From positions 1 to 42,462 of the forward strand of contig MCFL01000205.1 of assembly GCA_002102555.1 (NCBI GenBank): a DNA stretch of 42,462 nt, read 5' to 3'. This stretch comes from Catenaria anguillulae PL171. Taxonomy: Eukaryota; Blastocladiomycota; Blastocladiomycetes; Blastocladiales; Catenariaceae. Below the pieces are notes generated by a model. The model was not told the DNA's origin. It ran no database searches and saw nothing but the letters and a program-made list of their open reading frames with translations. Every line of letters begins with the position of its first letter. The first letter of the stretch is position 1. Shown piece after piece: positions 8,795 through 19,400 of this stretch. The translations under genes and the position numbers were made by a program.

Positions 8795-10984
8795 TCAAGT
8801 CGCAGCCGCCGAAACCCTCTCGCTTCCTTCCGCCTGGCCACCATCCTCGGCGCCGGCTTTGCGGCGCACCCGCTTGAGCACCTTGAGCACGCCGCCAGCA
8901 TTGTCCTCGTCGCCATCCAGCCTGGGCACGGGCGGCACCCTTTGAGCCTCGTCGTCGTCCTTGTCGCCGGCCAACCTCGACCGCGACTTGCTTCTCGACT
9001 TGCTCCTGCTCTTTTTGCTGCTGCCCGTGGTCGACCCGGCCTTGGTCCCCTTGCGGCTCGCCGACCGACTCTTTGGGGCGGTCGCAGCAGCCGATGAAGA
9101 CTTGTTGTCCAAAATCATGAGCTCGACAATGTCTTCACTCAACTCTGCCACCCACTGCCACAAGCCCTTGATCCCCAAAAACAGCGTGGCGAGCACAAAC
9201 AGGAACCACATGAACGACGTCGAGTCGAGCCACCAGTACCCGAGCACAAGAATCGTGGCCCAGCGTTTTGGGCCCATGCCCAGGAATCCGCGACTGCGAT
9301 TGTGCTCGGCAGCAGTGGCCAATGGAGCGCCTGCGGCGGCATCCGACCCAAGCCCCGTGGCCGTGTTGGTGCCCGCCATGCTCGTCCCTGGGGTCACGGG
9401 CTCGAGCAATGCCGCAGGATCCACGGCGGCCGCCGACACTGGCGATTGTTGTTGTTGCGCTGGGTGTGCAAGGTAGTCGTCGGCCGCAGAGTACATCGAG
9501 TACCGCGAATGATACGCGTGTGCCGCGGTACTGGGCGAGCTCGGCATGGCGTGTGGTGTGGGCGGGACGCGAAAGTACCCCGAGGGCGATTCCGAGGGGG
9601 TCACGGAAAACTCGGACCGTGCATCCATGCCCGCATAGTAGTCGTCGTCATAGTACACTGGCGGAGAGCGCAACGTATGCGCAAGCGGCGGCGTGGAGGA
9701 GGGAGAGGGCGTTGGGTACAAGTCGTGCGAGGCCCCGCCGCCGCCGAGGAGCGATGCAGGGCGGCCGTGCGACCGCCGTTGGTGGGACCATCCGGGCGAA
9801 CTTGGGCGGGATGACGGGTCGTACATTGGGTGGCCAGGGATGCGGGTGGGTGAAAGAGGCGCGCGGTGCGGTTCGGGTGGAGATGCACGCCGGGCGGCCG
9901 CGGCGGCCATAGTAGCCGCGGTCGGCGTGACGGATCCCGAACCGCTGACCATGGATGCTGGGCGCAGCGACGACAAGGAGTGTGTGCCGTTGAGTGCGTC
10001 GAGCGTTGACTGGTGGCTGGCCTGCGTATACGTTGCACGGCGGCCTAGGCGGGCATCCATCAAGTGGTGGTCGTCGGTACGAGTGCCAAGGGCAGACCCG
10101 AGAGGTGAGCGGCGCGAGGGCTGGTGCGTGTTGCGCATGCGCAGGTTTGGGTGATACGACCGGCGAGTGCCCGACCCGGTGGCAGTGTGGCGGAAACTGG
10201 GCGTGGAACGGAACGACGTGATTGAGTAGCCCTCGTCATCATCGTCAGAGTCGGTGAATCCGGTCGACCGGCGGTGCGACGGCACTCGGCGGGCATTGAT
10301 CCCGTCCGCATCGTTGTCTTCCTCGTCCGCAGGAGTCGACAGGACAGATCGTGCATCGGAAATGAGCGACTCGAGCGTGCGTGACATGCGATGCAGCCTC
10401 AAGTCCACATCGGCGGCATCGTCCTCGGGCAGATGGACGGCATCCTTTTGCTTGATGGCGGCGGCCGAGTTGGATGGCGAGGCGTGGTGGTTGAGGATGC
10501 CCGCGAGGAACGAGTCCACTTGCGGAGGTGGCGGCGGCGGCATGGCGTGGGCGTTTTCCGGTGGCGGCACGCGAACACTGTTAGCGCCTGGAGTGCCAAT
10601 CGAGGACGGGGCCGAGGCTGATCCAATGGCCGACCCGGTCGAGTTAAGCGACAGGTCCGTGACTTGGCCGCGCAGGTCGAGAAGCACCGACGAGTGCTGC
10701 TGGATGGTGGACTTGACCGACAGGACCAAGTCCTCGAGCTCGCGCACCTTGCCAAACAGCAGGCCAGATGCTTGCCCGCCTAGGGCAGAGGTAAAGAAGT
10801 CCTCAACGGCTTGGCGCTGCTGTCCGTGGGCGTGGTCTGGTTGTTGCTGGTGTTGATGATGCTGCAGCTGCTGTTGTTGTTGATGTTGCTGGGCGGCGTC
10901 GTTGGCGGCGGGCGAGGCGGACGGGCGAGGTTGTTGCGGATGTTGGGAGGCGGCGGCGGCAAGGGCTTTGGTAAGATGATCCAT
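8795..10984 (-). CDS. Gln/Ser-rich protein with C-terminal membrane hairpin, unrecognised
   Basis: A single 729-residue frame. The N-terminus (residues about 15-60) is a Gln/His-rich tract. Residues about 62-115 (VEDFFTSAL...LLDLRGQVTDL) look amphipathic and may form a coiled coil. A long disordered Ser/Pro/Arg middle follows. Near the C-terminus two hydrophobic segments (WATILVLGYWWLDSTSF and MWFLFVLATLFLGIKGLW) could form a membrane hairpin. The tail is a basic repeat of SRSKS type followed by acidic and basic stretches. The high GC and low complexity are typical of disordered fungal proteins. I recognise no family. An organelle-membrane anchor or tether would fit the layout, but that is a guess. 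The start at 10984 is the only ATG giving the whole frame. Confidence 0.75.
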   Translation of the reverse strand: MDHLTKALAAAASQHPQQPRPSASPAANDAAQQHQQQQQLQHHQHQQQPDHAHGQQRQAVEDFFTSALGGQASGLLFGKVRELEDLVLSVKSTIQQHSSVLLDLRGQVTDLSLNSTGSAIGSASAPSSIGTPGANSVRVPPPENAHAMPPPPPPQVDSFLAGILNHHASPSNSAAAIKQKDAVHLPEDDAADVDLRLHRMSRTLESLISDARSVLSTPADEEDNDADGINARRVPSHRRSTGFTDSDDDDEGYSITSFRSTPSFRHTATGSGTRRSYHPNLRMRNTHQPSRRSPLGSALGTRTDDHHLMDARLGRRATYTQASHQSTLDALNGTHSLSSLRPASMVSGSGSVTPTAATMAAAAARRASPPEPHRAPLSPTRIPGHPMYDPSSRPSSPGWSHQRRSHGRPASLLGGGGASHDLYPTPSPSSTPPLAHTLRSPPVYYDDDYYAGMDARSEFSVTPSESPSGYFRVPPTPHAMPSSPSTAAHAYHSRYSMYSAADDYLAHPAQQQQSPVSAAAVDPAALLEPVTPGTSMAGTNTATGLGSDAAAGAPLATAAEHNRSRGFLGMGPKRWATILVLGYWWLDSTSFMWFLFVLATLFLGIKGLWQWVAELSEDIVELMILDNKSSSAAATAPKSRSASRKGTKAGSTTGSSKKSRSKSRSKSRSRLAGDKDDDEAQRVPPVPRLDGDEDNAGGVLKVLKRVRRKAGAEDGGQAEGSERVSAAAT

Positions 10985-11795
10985 GGTACAATGCGCACAC
11001 CGAGTCGCCGTGAATCGAATCTGGAATCAGGCCGGCCGGTGCGAATGGGGTATGTATGATGGCAGAAAAGTCTGACGCAGTCACACAAGACACAAGGGCT
11101 GATCCGTCAATACTGTCCACTCTGCGACAAGGTCGTTGAAGAGGGTGAAAGGAGATGAGCAGGAGAGCGTGGTGCGGACAGCTTGGACGGACCTATCAAT
11201 CTAAGGAGGAGGAGGGAGGAACCGAGCACAGGCAACTCGAGCTCGGAGATGAGATGGTGAGCTGAGCCAAGACACTCTCTCGTTGGCGTTGGCGTTGGCG
11301 GCTGGGAGCTTGGGGACCCTTGCAATTGAGAGAGCGTTTCGGCGAGGTGTTGGTGGGCGTTGCTTGGCTGACGTGCTTCACCTTCAACACGCGTTCACAA
11401 GTTCGCAACCGTTCCGTTGTTTTTGAAGGAGCCTGGCCGCCTGCTTTTCCTCCATGCCGGGGCCGCCGCGGCCAGCATCATTCGCGCCACCACAGCTAGG
11501 CTCCGAGGCCGGCGGTAACGAGTGATGTCGCCGCTAACTCCATGTACTTTCACGGGGCAGGATGGTGCCAGCAGATCGACTCTGACTGCCGCCACCCGCC
11601 AACGCCATCCGGACATGGGCAAACAAACACCAGGCAGGTGAACTGTTTCAGGTTTTGTCGACTTCGATCATGACTTGGACCCATGATCGAAATTCATGAT
11701 GTCACAGGCTCATGCACACATGACGTCATGGGACTGATCAACGCCGATCTTGTCCACGGAATTCGCAAGTCAATCCGTTTGCGACAAAATACATA
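10985..11795. other. Intergenic region, no gene seen
   Basis: About 810 bp with only short, shadow-like frames. It contains the upstream region of the Gln-rich gene, with short GTTGGC repeats near 11282-11300 and purine-rich stretches near 11200-11225. No RNA gene or repeat could be supported. Confidence 0.5.
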
Positions 11796-12392
11796 ATGAA
11801 GGGCACACAGCAGGTTGTGGCAGCAAGGGCGGCCGTTTGGGTTGGCACGTTGGAGGAACAGCTCCTGCACTATGTGCCCGTCGACATGACTGATGTGCAC
11901 TGGACCGTGCGCTTGCCAGATCACTGTGTCCCGAATGCGGTGGTGGTGTCGTGGGTGTTGGTTGGCACGCGGTCGGGTGGGTTGTTCGAGCTCGTGTCTG
12001 TCGAGGGCAGCTTGCCGACCGTGGTGGCGACCTTAGAAGTGGGTGTTGGACCTGTGCGTTTGGTGACCATGGGTGATCCGGAATCGATTCCCGCTACTTT
12101 GCAATGCAACGAAGGCGATGTAGCGCACTTGGCGCATTGGGCGTTTTGTGATACCCAGTTGTTTACACTAGCATTGCAAACAAGGGGCAACAAGTCGTTC
12201 AAACGAGTCTTGAGGCAATCTGTAGATCTGGGCATAACAGCTTGTCACACTACTGAATGGGCTCAGCCAAATGTCAGAGATGTGACTGGCGGTAACTGTT
12301 GCCGAAAAGAAATAGTGGGTACAGGGCAGCATGACAAGTGTGTGACAGCTGAGTACCAGGTACTCTATTTATTGCATCCCAAAAGTACCTGA
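11796..12392 (+). CDS. Fragmentary open frame, beta-propeller-like
   Basis: A 198-residue frame. The first 135 residues look like real protein: alternating beta-type stretches such as VVVSWVLVGTRSGGLFELVSVEG, then VGPVRLVTMGD and AFCDTQLFTLALQ. The style resembles a piece of a CPSF-A/DDB1/SF3B3-type propeller, but this is only an impression. After about 12235 the frame loses protein character and runs toward the transposon that starts at 12611. It may be the 5' remnant of a gene disrupted by insertions, or a small gene with an unseen last exon. No intron could be placed with confidence. Confidence 0.4.
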   Translation: MKGTQQVVAARAAVWVGTLEEQLLHYVPVDMTDVHWTVRLPDHCVPNAVVVSWVLVGTRSGGLFELVSVEGSLPTVVATLEVGVGPVRLVTMGDPESIPATLQCNEGDVAHLAHWAFCDTQLFTLALQTRGNKSFKRVLRQSVDLGITACHTTEWAQPNVRDVTGGNCCRKEIVGTGQHDKCVTAEYQVLYLLHPKST

Positions 12393-12610
12393 GGATACAG
12401 CCAAATCAACGAGTAACACGTCTTGGCACCCAGCTTGCTTCCACGCCGCAATGCTGTCCTTGACGTCAGCTGGCAAGCCCGCTGCACACAAGCCCAGCTG
12501 CCCAAAAGATGTTGCACAGGGCCAGGCGGGTTGGCCCAGTTTTCTTGTTGTCGTTCATGGGCGCAGCAAAGCCCGCCTCAATCAACTGCCTGCACGTTGG
12601 CGCCAAATTG

Positions 12611-12625
12611 TAGACTTGCCACATG
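12611..12625 (+). repeat. Left terminal inverted repeat of the hAT element
   Basis: TAGACTTGCCACATG matches the reverse complement of 19966-19980 at 14 of 15 positions. TAGACTTG also occurs twice inside the element (near 15564 and 15763), so a chance or nested match cannot be fully excluded. Confidence 0.6.
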
Positions 12626-12664
12626 ACGTGACGCATTTAGGTACATGTACTATCATTTTCCTCT

Positions 12665-12920
12665 TCTGATGATACTTGTACAGGTTGCTGGACTCAATAT
12701 GTTTTACCAATACTTGCCCCATGCAAACGCGGTATCTTTGCAAGAGTCAGGGCAATACTGGTACTGGCTCATGAATCCAAGAATCACTGATACTACCTGT
12801 CAGTGTGGTGAGGATATACAGATACTGATTGGTATGGGCTGCGTGGACAGACATGTACCAATACTGGTCAGTTCTGATGCAAAATACTGCTATTGGCCTG
12901 TGGATTGAGGATACTGTTGG
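12665..12920. repeat. Left subterminal repeats (CCAATACTG type)
   Basis: At least eight short copies in both orientations of a motif centred on ACCAATACTG or GATACTG. Examples lie near 12707, 12750, 12857 and 12905. The same motif fills the other end of the element. Such clusters are the usual transposase-binding sites of hAT and CACTA elements. Confidence 0.65.
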
Positions 12921-13012
12921 CCACCATTGACAGAAATGAATGATGCTGTTACTGGAAAATGCCTTTACTATAGAAAACATGGATACATTAGACAAAATAC
13001 ACTACAAGATTC

Positions 13013-14778
13013 TCACCACCAGGCAGGCACATCCGGGCACTTCACAAGGGAATGCTTGTCTAGCGACTCTGCAACAAGCTGCATCACTTTCTTTCCTTCC
13101 AAAGACACACTGCCAAAGCCAAGCTCCTTCAGCTCATCTTCTGGTACTGCTGACGACAATTGTGCACGGATTGCCTTAATCTCCTCCTTGGACAAGTGGC
13201 ACAATGTCTCATGGATTTCAGTGATCTTGCCCTGAAATCCCGAACGGCCAGAGTCTGGGCGGGCAGCAAGCACACAAAACAACACAGGGCCAAAGACCAT
13301 GTACAAGTGCATGAGGCACCGGCAGTACGACACATAGTTTGCCTTTTGGCGTTCTGGCACGGCCTTCAAAGCTGAAAGTTTGACTTTGCGGGGAATGTTG
13401 ACCTTGACCTGATGTTGTTTCTGTGCATTTGTTAGCTCAAGGTCAAAGGAGCTTGCCACCATTGTGGCAACGACCAAGCTTGCCGGCACAGTGTGATTCG
13501 GCTTGCTGGTCAACACATCCACCTCACCCTCGGGAGCAACGCGATTGGATACTTCGGACAGCATCCACAAGAAGTCGGTCAAGGCACCCATGGCAGACAA
13601 AACAGCCGCCGTTCCTTGTGCCGACTCAGCAGCCTTCCACCCACTTTGCCGGCCAATGCCTGCATTCAACACCCCCTTCAACTGCTCCCAGACCGTAACA
13701 CCATTGCTTGCCTTCATACGTTTGTGCCCCTCCTTGGCCCAAGCGACGTACTCGGAGATCCTGTTCCCCAGGATCATCTGCAAAAAGAAGAAGAAAAAAA
13801 GTCCGTTAGCATGAAGTCTTCGGCAGCCGAAGACTTTGCCTTGGTGACATGGTGGATCAGCACGCGATCGGCCATGACGATCGACAGCCCGTGAAGGAAT
13901 GAGATGTGGCAGCGGCTGACACGGAGGCCGAGGCAAGTGATAAACAAGCTAAATATACATACCTTGCTCGCAATGGAGTCACCACTGCCAACCACCCCAT
14001 CACCGGCAACGATAGCCTTACGCCGCCGCTTGGGCACCGGCGCCACCATGGCCTCAGACGCGACATCCTCCTCTCCGTCGACATCGCCAATAGACCGCTT
14101 CTTGGACTCTTGAGGGTCCTGCTTGACAGCGCCAGCAACTTGGCGCTCGCCCACAAACACGATATCTGGTGTGTGCAGGTCCTCGCCCTTGTCCTTGCCC
14201 TCGCCCTTGCCCTCGTCCTCGCCCTTGTCCTTGTCAGCAAGTAAGGACAAGGACTGCACAATGGTTTCGATTGCGGCATTGTCCTTACCGATCTTGGCTG
14301 TCGAAGCGAGCTGCTTGTACAGGCCGACTACGCATCTACACAAAAGAGCAGCATGAGTACAACCAGTCGTTTGCAGATTGATACAGAAGTTGAAAGCCAC
14401 GTACTTGGCCACAATTTCGGGTGTCACCTCGTCCAGCGCAATGGGCAAATGGACCTTGTACCTGGAAGGGACTTGATCAAGGCCAGCCGACATGGCGCCA
14501 GGCGAGGCGGGCGGGCCATCGGTGGTAGTGGTCTTGGCCGACATGGTGCTGGGCGAGGCGGGCGGGCCATCGGCAGTAGTGGGCTTGGCCGACATGGTGC
14601 TGGGCGAGGCGGGCGGGCCATCGGCAGTAGTGGGCTTGGCCGACATGGTGCTGGGCGAGGCGGGCGGGCCATCGGTGGTAGTGGTCTTGGCCGACATGGT
14701 GCTGGGCGAGGCGGGCAGGCCTTCGATGGTCAAAGAAGTGGTCATTCTGTCAGGGGTGTCTGTGATCTTTGATAGCAT
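13013..14778 (-). CDS. Accessory protein gene inside the hAT element, unrecognised
   Basis: Three exons are read: 14778-14405, 14335-13963 and 13777-13013, with introns of 69 and 185 nt, giving 503 residues. The N-terminus is five tandem 17-residue units of GPPASPSTMSAKPTTAD type. A helical segment (residues about 120-165) and a Lys/Glu/Gly-rich linker follow, then a likely nuclear localisation signal (VPKRRRKA). The last exon has a helical C-terminal domain (SEYVAWAKEGHKRM...) with AALTD and MHLYMVFGPVLF stretches. No known domain is recognised. Unlike the transposase, the frame is intact. The large second intron carries the same palindrome found in the transposase intron. Position and shared intron motif suggest an element-encoded DNA-binding or regulatory partner; this is inference. 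The start could instead be a Met further upstream near 14847. Confidence 0.7.
13814..13836. repeat. Intronic perfect palindrome
   Basis: Eleven-base arms AAGTCTTCGGC and GCCGAAGACTT surround a single central base. It lies inside the 185-nt intron of the accessory gene. The outer arms (AAGTCTTC/GAAGACTT) are the same as in three palindromes in the transposase intron. Confidence 0.9.
14487..14735 (-). repeat. 51-bp coding tandem repeat, about five units
   Basis: Five nearly identical 51-bp units encode the Pro/Ser/Thr-rich N-terminus of the accessory protein. Whole-codon length keeps the frame open whatever the copy number, so the array can expand or shrink without breaking the gene. Confidence 0.9.
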
Positions 14779-16434
14779 GATATTCGCCAGGGGAGAATGA
14801 AACAAGCTGTTGCTTTCAACTGTGCCCCAGTCAATTGAACCTGTCATGCGTTTAGAACTCGAGCTGGATTGCTGGCAACATGAATGGAGATTCTGTCTCA
14901 GGACGTCATGTTCATTTAGCTCAGTCGGTTCGCATCTGCAATCAATACAGAACATCAGTGTATCGAACCTGACCGTTATTGTTTTGGTTAGCCGGGCAAT
15001 GTCACATGGTTTTTTTGAAAGGTGTCAGGCAACAGAAAACAAGCAACTTGCTGTCAAGGCAGTGTTTTTTTTTTTTCTCTGGCGGCGATGGAAGATCGTT
15101 CAGTCTCACTCTCCACCATTATGTACACTGACCATGATGTACCCGATAACCTATTGAGCAAGCCAGATGTTACCATGCGCAAATGCCGCTGACAACACCG
15201 CAAATCACTCGAAAACTTGGCACATACAACTGAATGGCTCACAATGTCAGTGCATGTCGGCAGACTCGCATAAAATGAAAACCCTCTGACACATTCTGTA
15301 ATGTGCGATTGGCTGCGACACACGGACGGCACTCACCTTTCGACAAGCTATTCACGGGCAAACCAATTGCTGCGAATCTTTTCATACAATTGGTATGTCA
15401 TCGGCATGTCGGCAAGTGGTCGAAATCGCTTTAAATATGGCCTACCTGGTGCTGAAGCACAGGAAAGTGCATATGCGCTGTCCCTCAGGCCTCAGAGAAG
15501 CGTCAACAAAGTGAAAGGCGTCGCGGCTTTCGGCCAGGTAAGTCTGCGGCTTTCAAATTGGTTGTAGACTTGCACAAGCTCGGGCTCGCTCCACATTATT
15601 ATACTTCGCGATTGTCACAGATGTGATTAGGTCTCGTCTAGGAACATTGAACTGGCGCACCTCATGGACTATTTCCAAACGTGTACTCCTCTCCACTCGA
15701 TAAAAACGGCCCAAACTTGGATATGATGTGCCAATAAGTCTGCGAAATACTTTCAAATTGGTTGTAGACTTATGTAAGCTCGGCTCGCCCTGCATTCTGG
15801 GTCGCGATTGTGTTGCACAACCAGATGTGATTGGGTCTGGGAACATTGAACTTGTCTCATGACCAGCACCGTCACTTCATGTGCGTGTTTCCTGACATGA
15901 ACGCTTCGGGAAATGGACTGCGGCACATGAGCGGCACTCACCTTTCGACAAGATATTCACCGGGAAACCAATTGCTGCGAATCTTTTGATACCATTGGTA
16001 TGTCGGCGGCATGCCGGCAAGTGGTCGAAATCGCATTGTCTCACGACGGGCACCATGTCATGTCCGTTCATTGTGCGCATTTTCCGACATGAACACTTGG
16101 CGGGAAATGGACTGCGGCACATGAGCGGCACTCACATTTCGACAAGATATTCACTGGGAAACCAATTGCTGCGAATCTTTTGATACCATTGGTATGTCGG
16201 CGGCATGTCGGCAAGTGGTCGAAATCGCAACGATGACTCTGACTCGCAATTGGCCGTTTGCACCAGGCAGCAGATCATGTGTGACCATGTGATGGATAAA
16301 TCGATATCAGAATCAGCTCCCTGCATTTCCCATGTGCCCTTGTCAGCGGTGTCGGCAGAGTGTTTGCCTCACATGGCTGTGACCTGGCTCCCTTTGGCAA
16401 TTACTAGTCAGCCATCCACATTCGCAGGACAAAC
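14779..16434. promoter_or_regulatory. Repeat-rich divergent region between the two transposon genes
   Basis: No gene is seen. One repeat family of about 122 bp occurs three times (15309-15432, 15913-16034, 16107-16228); the last two are part of a unit of about 194 bp in tandem. It includes CCAATTGCTGCGAATCTTTT and the palindrome ATACCATTGGTAT. A second repeat of about 112 bp occurs twice (about 15549-15660 and 15748-15862) and contains TAGACTT. Both genes are transcribed outward from here, so it likely holds their promoters and internal transposase-binding sites. Confidence 0.6.
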
Positions 16435-19400
16435 ATGACAACCACCACCTCCTCAGCGGGTCGCAAGAGACAAGCTTCTCGCTCCCCGGACCGCCAGCCA
16501 GCAGTCAACAAGCGGCCCAACATGAGCGATGACGTGATTTCACTCGATGACAGCGACCATGGTATGTTGGCCCTTCCCTTCTTCATGCCCCACTCCAGTT
16601 TCTGAGTCCCATTTCGCTTTCTGCCAAAGCAGAATCAACCGATCAATCCACCACCACCACCTCCACCAACACGTCGCATCAGCCCAAACCTTCAACCAAA
16701 TTGGGGGCATACGGCAAGTACTTCTTCCCTCCGAACCAGAGCCCAGATCCTGCCGAGTACGCCGACGTCCTCCACCGCCTCGCAACTGTTCTGGGTATGA
16801 CTGGGGCCACTCTGCCAATGGCCGCAACTTTTGAAACTGCCGACAACCTCTACCTTTGCCGCCTTTGCATGGCCAAGGTTGTCAACAGCACGCACACGAC
16901 CACCAACCTTGCCTCCCACCTCTTCCACCACCATGAAAAGTTCATGAGCAAGCAAGAAGATTTGAAAGACGCATTCGCTTCCGCCAAAAAGACCAAGAAC
17001 AAGGAACCTGGCCGAGGGCAAACTGACATCCGTGCCGCCATGGCTGGGCCAGCTGCAGGTGCTCGGCGGCCCAGCCCTGCACAACAGGCCAAATTTGACG
17101 AGGCGGTGGTTCGGTTCTTGGTTGGGACGAATCAGTCAATCCGGGTTGTGGACGACAAAAACTTCCGCGAGCTTATTGAATTGGCTGGGGGCAAGTTCCG
17201 TTTGTTTGGGCGCACAACGATGACCAAACGGATTGTTGCGTCGTCTCAAAAGGTGATTGAAGAGCTCCAAACGCTCGTCAAGGGCTCGTCGTCCAAGTTT
17301 AACATCATCATGGATGGGTGGACTGCAGGGAATCAAGTGCAATTTTTTGGTATGTTCATTTTCACTGCCCATCACGATCCTTCCCTACGCGTTTGCAAAG
17401 TCTTCAGGATCCGAAGACTTTTTGCTGTCCATGTCTCTCTCCCTGCCTACCTCCCAAAGTCTTCAGGACCTGAAGACTTTTAATATTGCCTCAAAACTCC
17501 CCTTCTCTACCTCTACCGCCATCTCGCCCAGCAAAGTCTTCAGGATCCGAAGACTTTCATCCTGTGCTGCTTGACGCGTTCCTGTCTCATCAACTGTGCC
17601 ACTGTCTCACTTGATCAAACAGCAATCACCGCGTCCTTCCTCACGATCGACGATCAACATGCGATCCACCACCAAGCTCTCCTCGACTTTGTCCCAACCA
17701 ATGCCAAGACTGGTGACGAAATTGCTCATCTAATCAAGAACGTGCTTGCTACATACAACATCACACTTGAGCAAGTTGTTGCGCTGACAATGGACAATGC
17801 CTCATCGAACACAAAAGCCCTTGATACCCTCAACGGCGTGCTTCGCAGGGAAGGCTCGTCCCACAAAATTGAGGGCGTGTACTGCCTGCAGCACAGCACC
17901 AACCGAGCTGCGCAACGGGTCATTGACATTCTCCACTGGCTTGTACCTGGGGTATGTGATTAAACTTGCACTGGTTTTCTGTCTGCATCAGTTTGACTCT
18001 GACTAACACACCACTTGCATTACCAGCTGAGGAAACTCCTGTCGGCACTCTACTACAGCCCAACCATCCGCACAGCGCTTGAAAAGGCGTGCAATGCAGC
18101 AGGTATTCAATACAAGGTCCCTCGACATGATGTCCGGACACGTTGGAACAGCACCTGGGAAGCCCTCAATCGACTACTGGAATTGAAGCCAGCCATCCTT
18201 CTTGCGTCCACTTGGGTTAACGATGAACGTCTTGGGTTGCTTGAAAAGCACCATTGGGACTACGTTGGTTTGTGCCCTTCATTTGTTTTGCATCCTGCCA
18301 GTGATCCACCTGCTGACTTCATTCTTTTGCTAGAGGAATTTGTGGAACTGCTTTGCCCTTTCTGGGAGTACACACAGTTCACCGCTGCTGGTGTTGATAC
18401 ATGGACTTTGCCGTGGGTCTTACCATGCTACGATGGACTGATGGACACCTTGGACGAGTTTGTTGCCTCCCGTTTGCACCCATCAGATTTTGCTCGCGTT
18501 GATCAAGAAGATGTGCTCAGCGCTATCAACCTCAAGCAGGCACCAGCAGATTTTGCTGCGAATCCTTTGTTGGGCGATGATGCAGCTGGCTATGTCATTG
18601 GCGAGTTTGATCAAGATGAGGAGGAGGACGAGGAAGGCAAAGTAGCCGAGGATGGCCTTGAGAGCGAGAGGGCCAAGGAAATCGAAATGGCGTTTGGCGG
18701 TGTTCATGATTCACAGGCAACCAAGGATTCCAGTGCACCTGACATCATTGGTGGGCAAGAATCCGTCTTTGCACTGATTAGCGAGGATGATGACGACGAG
18801 AATCAGCTCATCTTGGATCTGGTTTCAGTGCAAGGCCGGGTCAAGGAAAAGGTTGACAAGGAAAAGGTCCCCAAGGACAAGCTTGCCAGTAAATGGCTGG
18901 TGCTGGTACACTGTCCCTTGCCGGATGACGCCAAAGCAAGCCGCTGCTGTTGCAGCAATTGCTTGCTATGGCTCATCCTCAAGCACTTTAACAACACCAG
19001 CGACCTGCACAGTTTGTCGACATTGTTGGATCCAGAAACCAATGGTGTGACACGGTCAAGCGCTGGGAAAACGACCAGAGTTACTTCCAAGTGTATCTCC
19101 AGAACCGTATGTTTGAGCTGTTTGCCATTTGCCCGCGCAACTGTTTGCTAACCTCAAGACGGATTTTGCTCTGGCAGACTTGAGCAGCGCGTCAAAGCAC
19201 TCTTGCCCAAGCCTGCATCAACAGAAAAACAACAGCAAGCAAGCATCGTGAGTGCCAAGAAAGGCGTCAGCAGCCTTGCCAAGGCAAAAGCAAGGATCCT
19301 CGGCTCAGGCAGGAACCAGCAGAACCCGAGGCCGCTGGCATTGACCCATTCAAGTTGAGCTGGGTTTGCTGAAGTCTGAGGCACTACGTGCAAGTGCATA

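Noticed and set aside
14487-14735. CRISPR-like regular repeat array
   Set aside because: Units are contiguous 51-bp coding repeats with no spacers, in a eukaryotic gene.
14908-14990. tRNA-like box A (TAGCTCAGTCGG)
   Set aside because: The first promoter box is good, but no matching T arm or acceptor stem follows. Probably chance.
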